Shown here: piece by piece, positions 21,131 through 33,372 of the stretch
How positions within the stretch are numbered: position 1 is the stretch's first letter
Layout of the letters: each line of letters starts with the position of its first letter
Assembly (NCBI GenBank): GCA_030077755.1
Contig: JAQJZZ010000020.1
Coordinates: 124,001-188,000 of the forward strand
Origin: Filosporella fistucella
Taxonomy: Eukaryota > Ascomycota > Leotiomycetes > Helotiales
DNA: 64,000 bases
Direction of reading: 5' to 3'
The notes under the pieces: model-generated
Database searches by the model: none
The model's input: the letters and a program-made list of their open reading frames with translations, nothing else
Told to the model about the DNA's origin: nothing
Translations under genes and position numbers: made by a program

Positions 21131-21481
21131 CTAGCACTTGGCAAGCTATACTTGTGTTAGCACCATACTAGATTCGATCTAATGAATCGAAAATCTCACG
21201 CAAATTTCAAGGCACTTGGCCTGAGCAAGAGCCAGAACGGTAGAGTTGCAAGCAACTTGGCACTAAATACCAAATAATTAGTCCTATGAACACACTTTTG
21301 ACAATACCCTCATATCGAAGAGAATACTTACAGCTCCCTTGCAAATGGTGGACCCAATGGATCGCTCAGCAACACTATTTCCAATTTCTCTTGCTTCAAC
21401 CATTGCCGCATCTGCTCCGGACGGAATAGCAGAGGCGGTGGCGGCGAGGAACAGAGTGATGAAGGTGATTGAGAATTGCAT
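21131..21481 (-). CDS. Small secreted peptide with C-x3-C-x3-C-x11-C-x3-C-x3-C core (gene A)
   Basis: Three exons (21332-21481, 21200-21262, 21131-21145; introns 69 and 54 nt) give a 75-residue precursor. The signal peptide (1 to about 19, ATASAIPSG) is followed by a short acidic pro-region with VEAREIG and VAERSIG, then the cysteine core ICKGACQVAC and, 11 residues on, KCLEICLAKC. The spacing is symmetric: three cysteines four apart, 11 residues, three cysteines four apart. This recalls the helical-hairpin CX3C...CX3C pattern but with an extra cysteine on each side. The last exon is only LAKC plus stop. The gene at 23422-23886 encodes a relative with the same core and the same RSI before it. 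A TATATA element lies about 160 bases upstream (21639-21644). The product is not a family I can name; antimicrobial or effector roles are only possibilities. Confidence 0.72.
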
Positions 21482-23421
21482 ATTGATGGTTGGTATGGTT
21501 GAAAGTGGGTACAAGTGAAGTTGGTCGTGAAGAGAAATGGAAGTTGATTCAAAGGAAGAAGAATGAATTGAAGATTGATTGCTGTAAATGGAAGTGTTGA
21601 TGAGCTGATGACTTGATTTCGGCGGAAGATAAAATAGTTATATACTTTTCCTAGTCTCTATTTTCACACAGCTCTTCAATTTTGACTTTCCCAAAATCCG
21701 AAATAGGTTCACATTATCATAACTGCAACTCTGCTCACAAGTCATGAACGTTTCGTAACTCCTAGGAACACAATCCTTTCATGCCTTCTCTTTCCATCAG
21801 ATTCTCAATTTTAGACAGACAGTATCCCAAAACTAGACCACGTGAAGGAATGTCAGTTTTTAGCGGTCATCAGCCCTGTCTACTAGATATGATGCTATGT
21901 TTACATTCTAAGCGGGTCACACGATTGCATGTAAATCCTCAAACGTGATAGACAGGCGTGTAAAAGCTTAAATGGGGGATTGGGTCTATCTTCTATGCTC
22001 TTTCAGGAGCCCCAGCAACACGTGCGATGCGGTTGAGTTCCAAATCAAGAAAGAATTGTGGCTCTGCATGATAATATATATTATGCTGTTTATCATAGCT
22101 ACCCTAGCTACCTTGAGGTCTGATGAATCGGACGAGAAGCAACAAAATGTTTCAAAACATGTGATGCCTGCCTGTTTGGTACAAAGCATTGGTGTGAAAT
22201 CTACAGTAATTCGGTTCTTCGGCTCGAGGAAGCAGAAGGGTAGGGCAAAATATTCTCAGGACTACTGTAGCAATGAATTTTCCAGAAAGGTCCAGATAAA
22301 ATATAGATTTGCGCTGTTACGGAGTAAAGTGAGGAAGAACAACTGATGCAATCTCCAAGATGGTAGAACTCTGCACAGTCCGTCTTGGGGATCCTCGCCC
22401 ACTTCCATTTCGGGACCACGGTTCTCTCACAATGTCCAAATGCAGCTACATATCTCTTGTAGCCTCTTTTCAAGCATCTAGAGAGACCAAATTGGGTCTT
22501 CCGTCCTTTCTCATTGGCGTGTCTGATTAGAGTTTGGCAGGATTAGTGGGGTTGTTTGATCACCATGGATCATTTCATGCACAGAATGCCAATGGAAAAC
22601 TGATGCCGGAGATCTGCCAGTATCATCGCATTATCTAAGAGCTTGAACTCAGGGGTAGCTTGGATCAGCTGAGGGTACGTGAGGGGAAGGTGTTGGAGAA
22701 TAGATTTCCCCCCATGAGCGAGAGGAGTTGGGAGGGGAAACGCTTCAGAGCTTTGTGTGATAGTGCTTTAGGACCCACATAAGCTGTTTGCGGCTGAGCA
22801 GCTGCATTGAGTACCAAACTACAGATGAGGTTATTTTGGAATGCTATTGTAGCCGAAGCAGGACTGTAGTCATTCGCAGTGAACCCAGAAGATAGAATCA
22901 TCCTGCTTGGAATTGAATGAGACTTGGCCTACCTAAATTGCAGCTATATACCCCCATATAATATGATAGCCTATTGGAGCACACTATCAACTGATTTGGA
23001 CAGCGATGTCATTAGATGCAACACCATATACCCGCTCCAGTCTGAGGAGGATTTGACTATAGTCTTCTCGGACAGCAAGAACTGACTCAAACCCTGAACT
23101 GCAGGATTAATCGATGAAGACTTCAAACTGAGAGAATAGCTTTTTCATTGAAACAAGAATCCTTCTCGGTGATGTCCAAAAACGGAAGTGAGTTTGCTTT
23201 TCCACATTCGTGAGGTCTCTGAGACTTCCTAATGAAGAGTATAAATACTTTCCAAGTCCCCCAGAGATATCTCATCATTCAGCAACAACATCTTATCTTT
23301 CCATTCAGCATACACATAACTTCTCCCTTCTTCTATTCAACGCCGTTATCTTCTCCTTTTCAAGAGTTTTTATATACCCCTTAAATCTTAAGACTACAGC
23401 ATTCAGCTTCTATCCATCAAC
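21482..23421. other. Intergenic between the divergent peptide genes A and B
   Basis: Promoters of both genes lie here, including TATAAATA at 23240-23247, about 175 bases before gene B. An open frame at 21972-22346 (plus) and one at 22665-22901 (minus) could not be supported by any domain, signal peptide or splice model. Confidence 0.5.
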
Positions 23422-23886
23422 ATGCAGTTCACCAAAACCATCACAACCGCTGTTCTCCTCGCTGCCAGCGTCGCAGCAGCAGTTCCTTCTCCAATCACTT
23501 CTGCGGCAATCAATACTACCACCACCACCACAACAGACCTCGAGCTTGAGCAAATTGCTGTTCTATCAGCTAAATACGCCGAGATGGCTACCAACATTGC
23601 AGCTGGGTTCACCAACACTACAACTATTGCTGACCGTTCCATCGACAAGAGAACTTGTGGTTCATTGAAGGGTACTTTGCTGTCCATCTGTCAACAAGCT
23701 TGCGTTGCTACTTGTGTGAGTCATAGCTATGTTTGATAACTATGAGACACTCTAACTTTGATGATATAGGCTATTGCTTCTGCTGGATTGGCCTCCAGTC
23801 TCTGCCAAAAGGCTTGTACCGCAGGAGTGAGTTTTATTTGAAGCTAATGCCATCATTATCTCCCTGACTTTCTCTAGAATTTGTAG
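23422..23886 (+). CDS. Small secreted peptide precursor with C-x10-C-x3-C-x3-C-x11-C-x3-C core (gene B)
   Basis: Three exons (23422-23715, 23770-23826, 23878-23886) give 119 residues. The signal peptide ends near VAAAVPSP. A Thr-rich pro-region (TTTTTTT, with several N-x-[ST] sites) leads to RSIDKR, a dibasic Kex2-type site, and then to the mature part TCGSLKGTLLSICQQACVATC plus, from exon 2, AIASAGLASSLCQKACTAG; exon 3 adds only Asn-Leu. The cysteine spacing from the second cysteine on equals that of gene A (x3, x3, x11, x3), and RSI precedes the mature part in both. Both genes also end with a tiny last exon after a phase-0 intron. They are probably old divergent duplicates. Cleavage at KR would release a peptide of about 42 residues with six cysteines. 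Function is not known. Confidence 0.75.
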
Positions 23887-24432
23887 ACTGGGAGTTCGGA
23901 ACAGGTCTTCGATGTGGTTCCTATGCGAAAGTTGCCAACTGGTTTGGGCAGCTATTTGATCATTGATTTAACGAGGAAATTTGTTTGTTTGGTATCTGCT
24001 CTGGGCTTGAATTTTAGAGAAATAGATTTGCATGCTTATCACCTGTTGACCTATTCCCATGATAGCGATTCCATCGTGAAGATGTGAGGATAGATACCGG
24101 CGGGAGGATCAGCCTAGATACGGTTCTCACCAAAACTCACCTTTATTTCTAAGCTAATTCTAGCTATCACTAATGGTTCTGAATCAAAAACACTAGAAAT
24201 TAAGCCCTTCCGATCAAAAATGTATAAGCATGCCTGCAGTCAGTGGACCATTGCCCTGTATGCAGCCCCCGGTTTCGCTTGAGCCCCTGGGCGTCACATG
24301 ATGTAAGATATTTATTCCTTCCTTCCAATTGGGATGACTTCCATCCTTATATATCTACACATTCTATTGAAAGCGAGCAACTGAGTGTTCTAAACCCCTG
24401 CATACGCAAAAGCAGTTCAACCAAGAAGCATC
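23887..24432. other. Intergenic, no gene seen
   Basis: This holds the 3' side of peptide gene B and the promoter of the HET gene. No gene is recognised. Confidence 0.5.
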
Positions 24433-26493
24433 ATGTTGGAAGACCTTAGTCTCGAGGCAGACGAGGTGAAGCAGGTGGTGCCTGATCTTATCTGTGAAAG
24501 ATGCTCAAAAATAGATTTCGACTACACATATTCACAAGCAGCCGACTCATTGCTATCGCCATGGCTTTCCCAAGAGGTGGTCCAGAATTTGGGACCAATG
24601 AAGGACTGGGCAAGCAATTCATGTCCATTATGCAAAGCTCTCGCCAATATGGTTGCGAATGCCTCGAACCGGGAGCAAACAGACTCGCTTTCACTCAAGT
24701 CACTACATTCCGAAGAATCGCCTCTAATACTGAATGCTCATCCACTTCTTCAAAATATCACACCACGAGTTGTTTTACAGGTCGAGTCTTCTCTTCCAGT
24801 ACACCAGAGGACCAGAGAATATGCACACGAATTCTTGGTTCCGCAACTCGACGCATCTTCACCCATTCGACGAATCAAGCAAGACTCAATCGATTTCAGT
24901 ATCCTGAGAAATTGGATCGGTCTATGTGAAGAGATGCATACGAAGAACTGCAGTTATCAAACCTCCCATCACGTTAGATACCTTAAGTTTCTAGACTGTG
25001 AAACTCGACAATTAGTCCCGGCAGAAAACAGACGATATGTCACACTAAGCTACATGTGGGGCAAAGGAGAGAAGCCTCCTATCTACTCTGATCAGCTCGG
25101 AAACGACCTACCGAGTACAATTGAAGATGCAATCACCGTCACCCTCAAATTAGGATTGCGATACCTGTGGATCGACAGGTACTGTATCCACCAGCAGAGA
25201 AAAGAAGAAGCTATGTATCAGATCCAAAGTATGGATTTGATATATAGTAACTCTTATGCGACGATCGTTGCGGCAGCAGGAGAAGGGCCTACGTACGGCC
25301 TTCCTGGAGTGGGCACCAGGCACCGTCTCGAACAACCATTCTGCAAGATTGGAAAACACTTTCTGCTCTCGCCTGGGGTTGTAGCTCCAAGATACGTAGA
25401 TCAATCTCGATGGGCGTCTCGAGGATGGACATATCAAGAGGCTATGCTTTCTCGTCGTCGCATCATCTTTACAGATGATCAGGTGTACTATGAATGCAAT
25501 GGAATGTACTGCTACGAGTCTTTCAGCCTCCCTTGGAAAGAGATGCATGCTCCAGATGGTCAAACACTGAGAGATGAATATGTGAAGCCAAATATGACGC
25601 GTACGTGCAAAATTGTGGTGTTCCCTGGAGGCGTAGGGAACGTTCCTCTAAATGTCTATGACAGAATTACCGAGTATTCTACTAGGGAACTGACTTATCA
25701 ATCTGATAAACTGAATGGGATATTGGGCGTATTGAAAGCTTTTGAGAATGGCCCTCATAAGATTAGGCACCTGTGGGGAACACCTATCATGCCTGATGAA
25801 CTGCTTCTTGTACGAGCCCCAAACGGGATAGGTAAATGGACGCCCGACGGTCTTGTGAAGAGTATGTGCTGGCTCGAACCCGAGAAACGACTTAAGAACT
25901 TTCCAAGCTGGTCTTGGACTGGATGGGAAGGTAAAGTAGATTTTACATTCATGGGAAGTCTTTTCGGTTTACAGCAAAATCCTAAGCTGGAAGTTGATGT
26001 CGAAACCAATAACGGCAATGTGTTATCTTGGGAAGAATACCATCAGTTCTACGCCGAAATCAACAGCCCCCTGGACCTAAGTCACTTTATTCATATCTCT
26101 GCTTGGAGCATCCCTATAGCCATCACGCGTCGAAATGGGAGGAGACGATGCGCGAATATTGCGATGAAAGATGGCTGTTATTTTTCGTGGCAGTTCGAAG
26201 TTTACCAAGACGATCATTTGTTAGGGGATACATGTGACGGACTTCTTATTACTGAGAATAGAGACTCAAATGTTGGAAGAATGGTGTTCATTCTAGTGGT
26301 TGATGAAGTAGATGGGAGATTGGAGAGAGTTTCTGGTGCAGGACTGCCGTTCCAAATCAAATTCTACACTGCCGATGGGAAGAAAGCTACAGGCGAGGAG
26401 AAATATGTTACGTGGGACTTACTTGTGGAGAGATATGGTGAGAATTGGTATCAGGAATTGGTCTCTAGCTACAAAACTTTTCGAGTTGGGTGA
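24433..26493 (+). CDS. HET domain protein
   Basis: This single-exon gene encodes 686 residues. An N-terminal cysteine pair set (C21ERC24 and C64PLC67), common in this HET subgroup and possibly metal-binding, is followed by the HET domain from about residue 202: YVTLSYMWGKG, then LGLRYLWIDRYCIHQQ near 245, YSNSYATIVAAAGEGP and YGLPGVG. Further on come SRWASRGWTYQEAMLSRRRI and a FPSWSWTGWEGKV block, both usual in this type. HET proteins mediate vegetative incompatibility and related cell-death responses in filamentous fungi. The start was taken as the first ATG giving the CERC motif. No partner gene of a known incompatibility pair lies next to it; the neighbours are a secreted peptide gene and a housekeeping mannosidase. 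Confidence 0.93.
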   Translation: MLEDLSLEADEVKQVVPDLICERCSKIDFDYTYSQAADSLLSPWLSQEVVQNLGPMKDWASNSCPLCKALANMVANASNREQTDSLSLKSLHSEESPLILNAHPLLQNITPRVVLQVESSLPVHQRTREYAHEFLVPQLDASSPIRRIKQDSIDFSILRNWIGLCEEMHTKNCSYQTSHHVRYLKFLDCETRQLVPAENRRYVTLSYMWGKGEKPPIYSDQLGNDLPSTIEDAITVTLKLGLRYLWIDRYCIHQQRKEEAMYQIQSMDLIYSNSYATIVAAAGEGPTYGLPGVGTRHRLEQPFCKIGKHFLLSPGVVAPRYVDQSRWASRGWTYQEAMLSRRRIIFTDDQVYYECNGMYCYESFSLPWKEMHAPDGQTLRDEYVKPNMTRTCKIVVFPGGVGNVPLNVYDRITEYSTRELTYQSDKLNGILGVLKAFENGPHKIRHLWGTPIMPDELLLVRAPNGIGKWTPDGLVKSMCWLEPEKRLKNFPSWSWTGWEGKVDFTFMGSLFGLQQNPKLEVDVETNNGNVLSWEEYHQFYAEINSPLDLSHFIHISAWSIPIAITRRNGRRRCANIAMKDGCYFSWQFEVYQDDHLLGDTCDGLLITENRDSNVGRMVFILVVDEVDGRLERVSGAGLPFQIKFYTADGKKATGEEKYVTWDLLVERYGENWYQELVSSYKTFRVG

Positions 26494-27121
26494 TTGTCGA
26501 CCTAGACTACTATATGGGAGAAAATAGCAAATTCAAACAGATTTCATATCCACCCTCCTGGCATTCCGTTTGGCAAAAGATTCCTCCATGTTGATCCGAG
26601 CGGGACTGCCATGCAAGCAAATATATTCACACCTCATGTCAGGAAGAGTGGTGTTTCTCATCAGTGAATACTTTAACGAAATACCCCGCATTCTAGACAC
26701 AGAATCACCCCGTTATCTCAGAAGTACCCCGCACTTGGATATTTTCTGTCAAAACTGGTCACTAAGAAACTATGCTCTCTCGGCTATAACCACATCTAGA
26801 GATATCTTTCGTTCCCCCCGTCTCTACATTATTTGCTATCTAATCATACTTTTCAGCAGAACCTTAAGAGGAACCAATCTTTCAACAACGAAAGGGTTCT
26901 GCTCCCTTCCTGTCTCTACAAGGTGCGATACGTACTTTCCGTATCAAATCCTCTTCTGAACCCCTCGCCATAAGTTGTGGTATCTAAATTCTGACCTACA
27001 TCCAGGGCTAGCAAGCTATACCTCTTATCTGCTTCCGTCACGTTTCAGACATGAGATCCATCTCCCTGCTTCCCATTCCCCTTCCCAGCATCCTGAAACT
27101 TTATATCTTTCCCGCAAAACT
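26494..27121. other. Intergenic between convergent genes
   Basis: This holds the 3' regions of the HET gene and the mannosidase gene. Open frames seen on the plus strand (for example 26570-26959) carry no recognisable domain. Confidence 0.5.
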
Positions 27122-28894
<1,773 letters not shown>

Positions 28895-29834
28895 AGTTTC
28901 AGATATGCATAAGAGCAGAGCTCAAACAAAGAGCAATGGTAAAAGAATTTCATATATCCATCCCTCTAAAAGAATATCAAAACCCTCAAGTTTGAAGAGA
29001 ATCACTTACGAGAACTGAGGTGAGCTGATGTTACAGCGAAAGGCACGGTCGATAATTTGGTAGCGAGCAACCAATCACTTTTCCTTGTCAAGGATATCCA
29101 ACATAGCCAGCACGCTTAAATTAGATATCTACTACCAGGAGCAGCGGGTTCATTTTAAAATCCTCCGGGATCTGCAGGCTTGTTTTGAAGTTGGGACGGG
29201 TAGGTTTTCTATTTGATGAAGATGCGTCTGTTTCAAATGAAGTCGTGATTTCTTGTTGAATAGTAAACCTGTCGCTGAGTCTTTACTACAGTTCTGTGGA
29301 TGATAAGAATTGGAATGAAAGTGATATTTTAGTAACAGGTAGTGATATTTATAAAATTATGAAAATCACAAGATGGGACAAAGCTACCTCATAATTTCAA
29401 CCCCAAATTATAACCCCGAACTCAACCTACTAATATTGAATACCAATCCTTTCTCCAACCACCTTATAATTTTATTAAAGTTTATAAATCAGGATAAAAA
29501 GAATAACGTAATTTATTATCTTTAATAAGTAATAGAACTTATAAGAATAATAAGATAAAAATATAATTTTAATAAGTAAAGATAATTATTAATAAGAATC
29601 TAAATAAGCTTAAAGTTTAATATTTCAAAACAGGAAATAAGATCGAGAGAGCACCTAATACTTGTACTCAGTAGGACAGGATAAGGAATAGAAGCTTTGG
29701 AGATTTATGTATTTCTCTAGTCGTACCTATGCAATATCATCGCTAGTCTACCAAGTGCGATTGAAATCTATCATACCCCTCTCTCATCTATTTGCCTGCT
29801 ATTCCCCTCAGATCAAACGTCCAGAACTCTACTC
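28895..29834. other. Intergenic with an AT-rich patch
   Basis: This contains the promoter of the mannosidase gene and an AT-rich patch described separately. No gene is seen. Confidence 0.55.
29340..29640. repeat. AT-rich, TA-dense patch, probable decayed transposon fragment
   Basis: About 300 bases made almost wholly of A and T, with many TAATAAG/TTATAA-like words and very few CA or TG dinucleotides in its core (about 29460-29630). Composition resembles the RIP-decayed block at 59-64 kb and differs sharply from the flanks. No coding trace remains, so the parent element is unknown. Confidence 0.45.
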
Positions 29835-31082
29835 CTACTCAAACCCAAACATCCTACAACTATTTTCCCAAGCCCTCTCAACCACAAGCTCAACATCCAC
29901 CCCCTTAATGCCCGCCACAGCCCACGCCACCCTCCCAATCAAACAAGGCTCATTCCTGCCCTTCACCAGCACCCCCTCCCTCCACTTCTCTTTCTTAACC
30001 CAATCCCATCCCTTTAACTCCCCCTCCCCTTCTCCCTCTTTGTTCCCTAATTTACTCCCCGCTACTTGCTTCAAAAACTCCATTCCCTTATGCGAGGGTC
30101 TAATCTCGCACCATGGTCCATCCGTCTCTAGCTGTAGTCTTTCGAGTGGGATTTCTTTCACCACATTACAATTCTCTTCCGTCTTTAACGAGCACCCATT
30201 AACTCCTATGTCCCAACCTAATTCTACCAATTCTCTCATTTCCTCCACCGTGCCTGTGAAAGAGTGTACAACTCCTTTCCTAGGTAGAGACGAGGCTTTA
30301 GAGGAGAGGATAGAGACGAAATCGGTGTGTGCAGCTCTACTATGTAGAAAGAGTGGTAAGTCGAGGGAAGAAGCTATATCAAGCTGTTTAGCAAAGAACT
30401 CGACTTGTATATCCTTAGGACAAAGCGCAAGCCTATCATAATCCAATCCAATCTCTCCAAATGCCTTTATCGTCCCATCTTTCTTCCCCTCTATAACCAA
30501 ATCTCGTAACCGGTCTAACATCTCCTCTGCCGAAAGCGAAAAATGAGTTGTGAATTGTGTGCAATTACACGGATGCACGCCCGCTGTCGCATATACAACG
30601 CTGGGATATTGTTTCGCGAGAGCCATCGCAGAGCGCGAATGTGAGAGATCGGAACCGGTGACTAGGAAATGCGTACATCCTATTTCTTGGGCACGAGATA
30701 TCACTGCCGGTAGATCGGAAGCATGGTGGGTTTTGGTGTTGTAGAGACCGGTGTAGACGGGGTCGGTGAGGTTGATGCCTATCTACTGTGTGGGAGGGGG
30801 ATTAGCCTCCTCTTCTTTCCAGCATATGCTTAGGCGCGAGAGGAAGATGAACGAAGGTGAGCGTACATCTATGAACCTATGCTTGTGTGCCTCCCCATTA
30901 ATCTGCGGTCCTTTTTCTGATAAGCTCTGAGAAGGCTGAGCTGAAGAAGTCTCTGCTTCCTTATTTGGAATTGGTGCCGCCATCTTGAACGTACGGATCT
31001 GGATTCTTGGTGTAGTGTAGGCTAGAGAAGTGAGATTCCTTGAGCGACGCGTGAACGGGCGGAGGAGGGGTATTTTAAGCAT
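29835..31082 (-). CDS. TatD family DNase with probable mitochondrial leader
   Basis: Two exons (30867-31082 and 29835-30782, 84-nt intron) give 387 residues. The first in-frame ATG (31082) starts a basic, Ser/Arg-rich leader without acidic residues (MLKIPLLRPFTRRSRNLTSL and on to RTFK), a good mitochondrial presequence; a second ATG 33 codons on (MAAPIPNKE) would give a cytosolic form. After the splice the TatD core reads RFIDIGINLTDPVYTGLYN, ATAGVHPCN, FGEIGLDYDR with the metal-binding Glu, LPLFLHSR, VVHSFTGT, and LETDGPWCEIRPSH with the metal-binding Asp. TatD proteins are metal-dependent 3'-5' exonucleases linked to DNA repair and to DNA breakdown in cell death. The N-terminal H-x-H is replaced by GIN, as in eukaryotic TATDN1-type proteins. 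Confidence 0.9.
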
Positions 31083-31896
31083 AGAGGGGTTTGAAGGTTG
31101 GAGGGGAAGGAGTAGATGACTCGAAATTGAGTCAGAAGCGAGACGAGGCTGCGAGGCTGAACTACTGTATGAAATTTGTACAAGGCTACTTTCCAAGACA
31201 TGGATAGCCTCCACCCACTAAAGCCTCAAATAATGAGGCGGTATGTATAATCTATGACTTCAGAGTGATCCCATGGGAGATTAAGTTACGAGGTTTGGAC
31301 AAGGCTACACATTTACTCTTCCAGCACTGCCTGGATTTTAGCTACTCCTGCCTCAGAAGTATAAGGGAATGTGTATAATTTATGACGAGCAGGCTAGTTC
31401 GTGAGAGGCTGAGATATGATATTTGGCCAGGGCTACTTGTAGAAGACATGGACAGAATCAGCCACCACGATTTCAAACACCATAAAGACATGTGCATTAG
31501 GTATGACAGAAGTATGATTTCGTGCGAAGCAGATATCGACACATGGTCAAATCCATTCGAGAATAGCTTAAGGCATAGTGGTTGTCTCAGTGGGAGATCG
31601 TAAACGACGAATGTTGTTCATGTGCTATTCCATGCTCTAGGAGTATCTGGGCCATTTAGAATACCATCTCCGGCCCGTTATATTCCCGCCTGATCCTGAG
31701 CAAGAAGAGTGTGCTCCAAAACGCCTGGTATATGTTATCCGCCGTAGTCATTACATCCCTCATGTATTCCCCATCCTTGTCGATACTCTGCGAGGAAGTA
31801 GTGTTCTCGTGCCTCTCGATTTGCTTCAGACCCGTACAAAGGCTGCCTAGATGTATCATCACATTAAAAGGAACTCTGCTTTCCCCTCTCATCACA
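31083..31896. other. Intergenic with degenerate repeats
   Basis: This lies upstream of the TatD gene and downstream of the Chl4-like gene. It holds three diverged tandem copies (separate entry) and no recognisable gene. Confidence 0.5.
31131..31515. repeat. Three diverged tandem copies, roughly 125 bp each
   Basis: Three successive blocks share the order: TTTG(G/T)-CAAGGCTAC, a purine/pyrimidine stretch with (C)CA-(G/T)CATGGA or CACTGCCTGGA, CC(T/A)CA, then (G/T)GTATAAT(C/T)TATGAC or a variant. The shared TATGAC ends fall near 31254, 31386 and 31507. The copies are well diverged. They partly overlap the presumed 5' leader of the TatD gene. Confidence 0.4.
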
Positions 31897-33372
31897 TTAA
31901 ACCCCGCTCCCTTTAAATCCCCTAATTCTACCACCCCTCACAACTCCAACGCTCACCCCTTCTTCACCCGTCATCCATCCAGGCATTTGATACCCATCCA
32001 CTATGCCACTTTCAACCAATTCTCTAATACCTGCAAATACATGTGTACCATGGAATGTGACCCTAATATCAGGTCTCCAACCATCAGTCTCCGGAACGTC
32101 ATCTGGCTTGGCTAATTCCATATCGAGGGTACTTCTTCTGCCTTTTCGTTTCGAATTCGTGGTTGGTGAAGCAGCGCCGTCTTCTTCTTGTTCAGCTGTC
32201 TCCAAGAACTTGGATGGAAATGGATCTTCGAGTCTGACATCAAATCTCTCGATACCTTTTCCATCATCAGGCTTGGCGCTATCACCAAATCTTCCCTTGG
32301 CGACAAGTTTTCTCCTTTTCACTACTTCCGGATCATCTTCTCGTTTGCGTTTCATACCGACGTCCTTCTTTTCAGGTTGGTCTGTCTCGACTGATGCTTC
32401 TGGAGTGGGAAGTTGGGTATTCAATGGATGATCCTTCTTCTTCTCATCAGCATAAACTCCCCATCCCCCACTTGCAGCATTTCCACGTCCTCCTCCCCTC
32501 TTCTCAACTAAAGCCTCCAGATTTCTAGCACTTAAACTCGTGCCTTCAAATTTGTATCTTTCCCTTGGCTTCGAGAAGGCTTTTGGAATTCCATCTAGCA
32601 TTAACTTTCGCAAACTCTTGTTATCACTTGTCGCTGGCGATGGTCCTCTGGGTGCACCAACAACAGATGGAGGTGCAGTAAGAGAAACATAAACGTATGG
32701 ACTCGAATCTGGAAAAGCTACGTAGAATGTCTTGCTAGCGTCGAAAGTCTTTTTGGAAGAATTTAATGCCAGGGAAGTATTGTATGGGCTTTCCAGTATG
32801 AATATTCGCAGGATGAGCAGTGGAAGAGTAGAATGGCGATCGAGATTGTAATGCGCTTTGATATCTGGGAAAACCTCCCTTTGTAGGTTCCGTAGAAAAG
32901 TCGCAGGATGAAATCGAGGGACCTTTGGGATAGTGTGGTCGGAATCTGGGGAGAGAGGGACGATTTTCAGAGCATTCCATTTTTGAGATGATGGATGGTC
33001 GTAAAGGTATTGCATATCTGCCATTGCGAGTTGATATAGTGATATCCCATCTCTCCAATCTCCTTCTATCACACGGTCCACTACATCTCGTTTCGTCCCT
33101 TTCTTGGCTTGCAGATCGGTATAGACTTCGCGGAGGGAGGGAAGGGAGGAAGCGGGTGGATATAGGTCATCTTGATCATCTTCACCATCATCTGAGGAGA
33201 GAAGATAAGGTGCTGTGATCTCTTGATTGCGTTCGTCTAACCAATCGAGTACGAGGGAAAGTAGTGAGGGGCGAGAGAGGCGATTCAGAGTTTTGAGGAC
33301 TGCGGGGTGCGTTGCAGGAATGAGTTGGTCGGAGGGGAGAGCGGATGTGGTGGGGACTGAGAGGGAGGCCAT
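31897..33372 (-). CDS. CHL4: CENP-N/Chl4 family inner kinetochore protein
   Basis: This single-exon gene encodes 491 residues. The N-terminus (LKTLNRLSRPSLLSLVLDWL) and the following acidic stretch with SLREVYTDLQ, then RVIEGDWRDGISLYQLAMAD and YLYDHPSSQKWNALKI, fit the CENP-N/Chl4 (Mis15) family, whose members read the CENP-A nucleosome and join the constitutive centromere network. The middle has LPLLILRIFILESPYNT and TFYVAFPDSSPYVYVSL, and the C-terminus carries a basic linker (MKRKREDDPEVVKRRK) and a closing domain with DIRVTFHGTHVFAGIRELVE, the latter typical of the fungal C-terminal dimerisation part. Nuclear, at the centromere. The start is the first ATG with family similarity right after it. 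Confidence 0.88.
   Translation of the reverse strand: MASLSVPTTSALPSDQLIPATHPAVLKTLNRLSRPSLLSLVLDWLDERNQEITAPYLLSSDDGEDDQDDLYPPASSLPSLREVYTDLQAKKGTKRDVVDRVIEGDWRDGISLYQLAMADMQYLYDHPSSQKWNALKIVPLSPDSDHTIPKVPRFHPATFLRNLQREVFPDIKAHYNLDRHSTLPLLILRIFILESPYNTSLALNSSKKTFDASKTFYVAFPDSSPYVYVSLTAPPSVVGAPRGPSPATSDNKSLRKLMLDGIPKAFSKPRERYKFEGTSLSARNLEALVEKRGGGRGNAASGGWGVYADEKKKDHPLNTQLPTPEASVETDQPEKKDVGMKRKREDDPEVVKRRKLVAKGRFGDSAKPDDGKGIERFDVRLEDPFPSKFLETAEQEEDGAASPTTNSKRKGRRSTLDMELAKPDDVPETDGWRPDIRVTFHGTHVFAGIRELVESGIVDGYQMPGWMTGEEGVSVGVVRGGRIRGFKGSGV

Noticed and set aside
21972..22346. Plus-strand 124-codon frame between peptide genes A and B
   Set aside because: It has one hydrophobic stretch but no recognisable domain or splice signals, and composition looks non-coding.
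22665..22901. Minus-strand 78-codon frame as a further small secreted protein
   Set aside because: No signal peptide, one cysteine only and no splice continuation.
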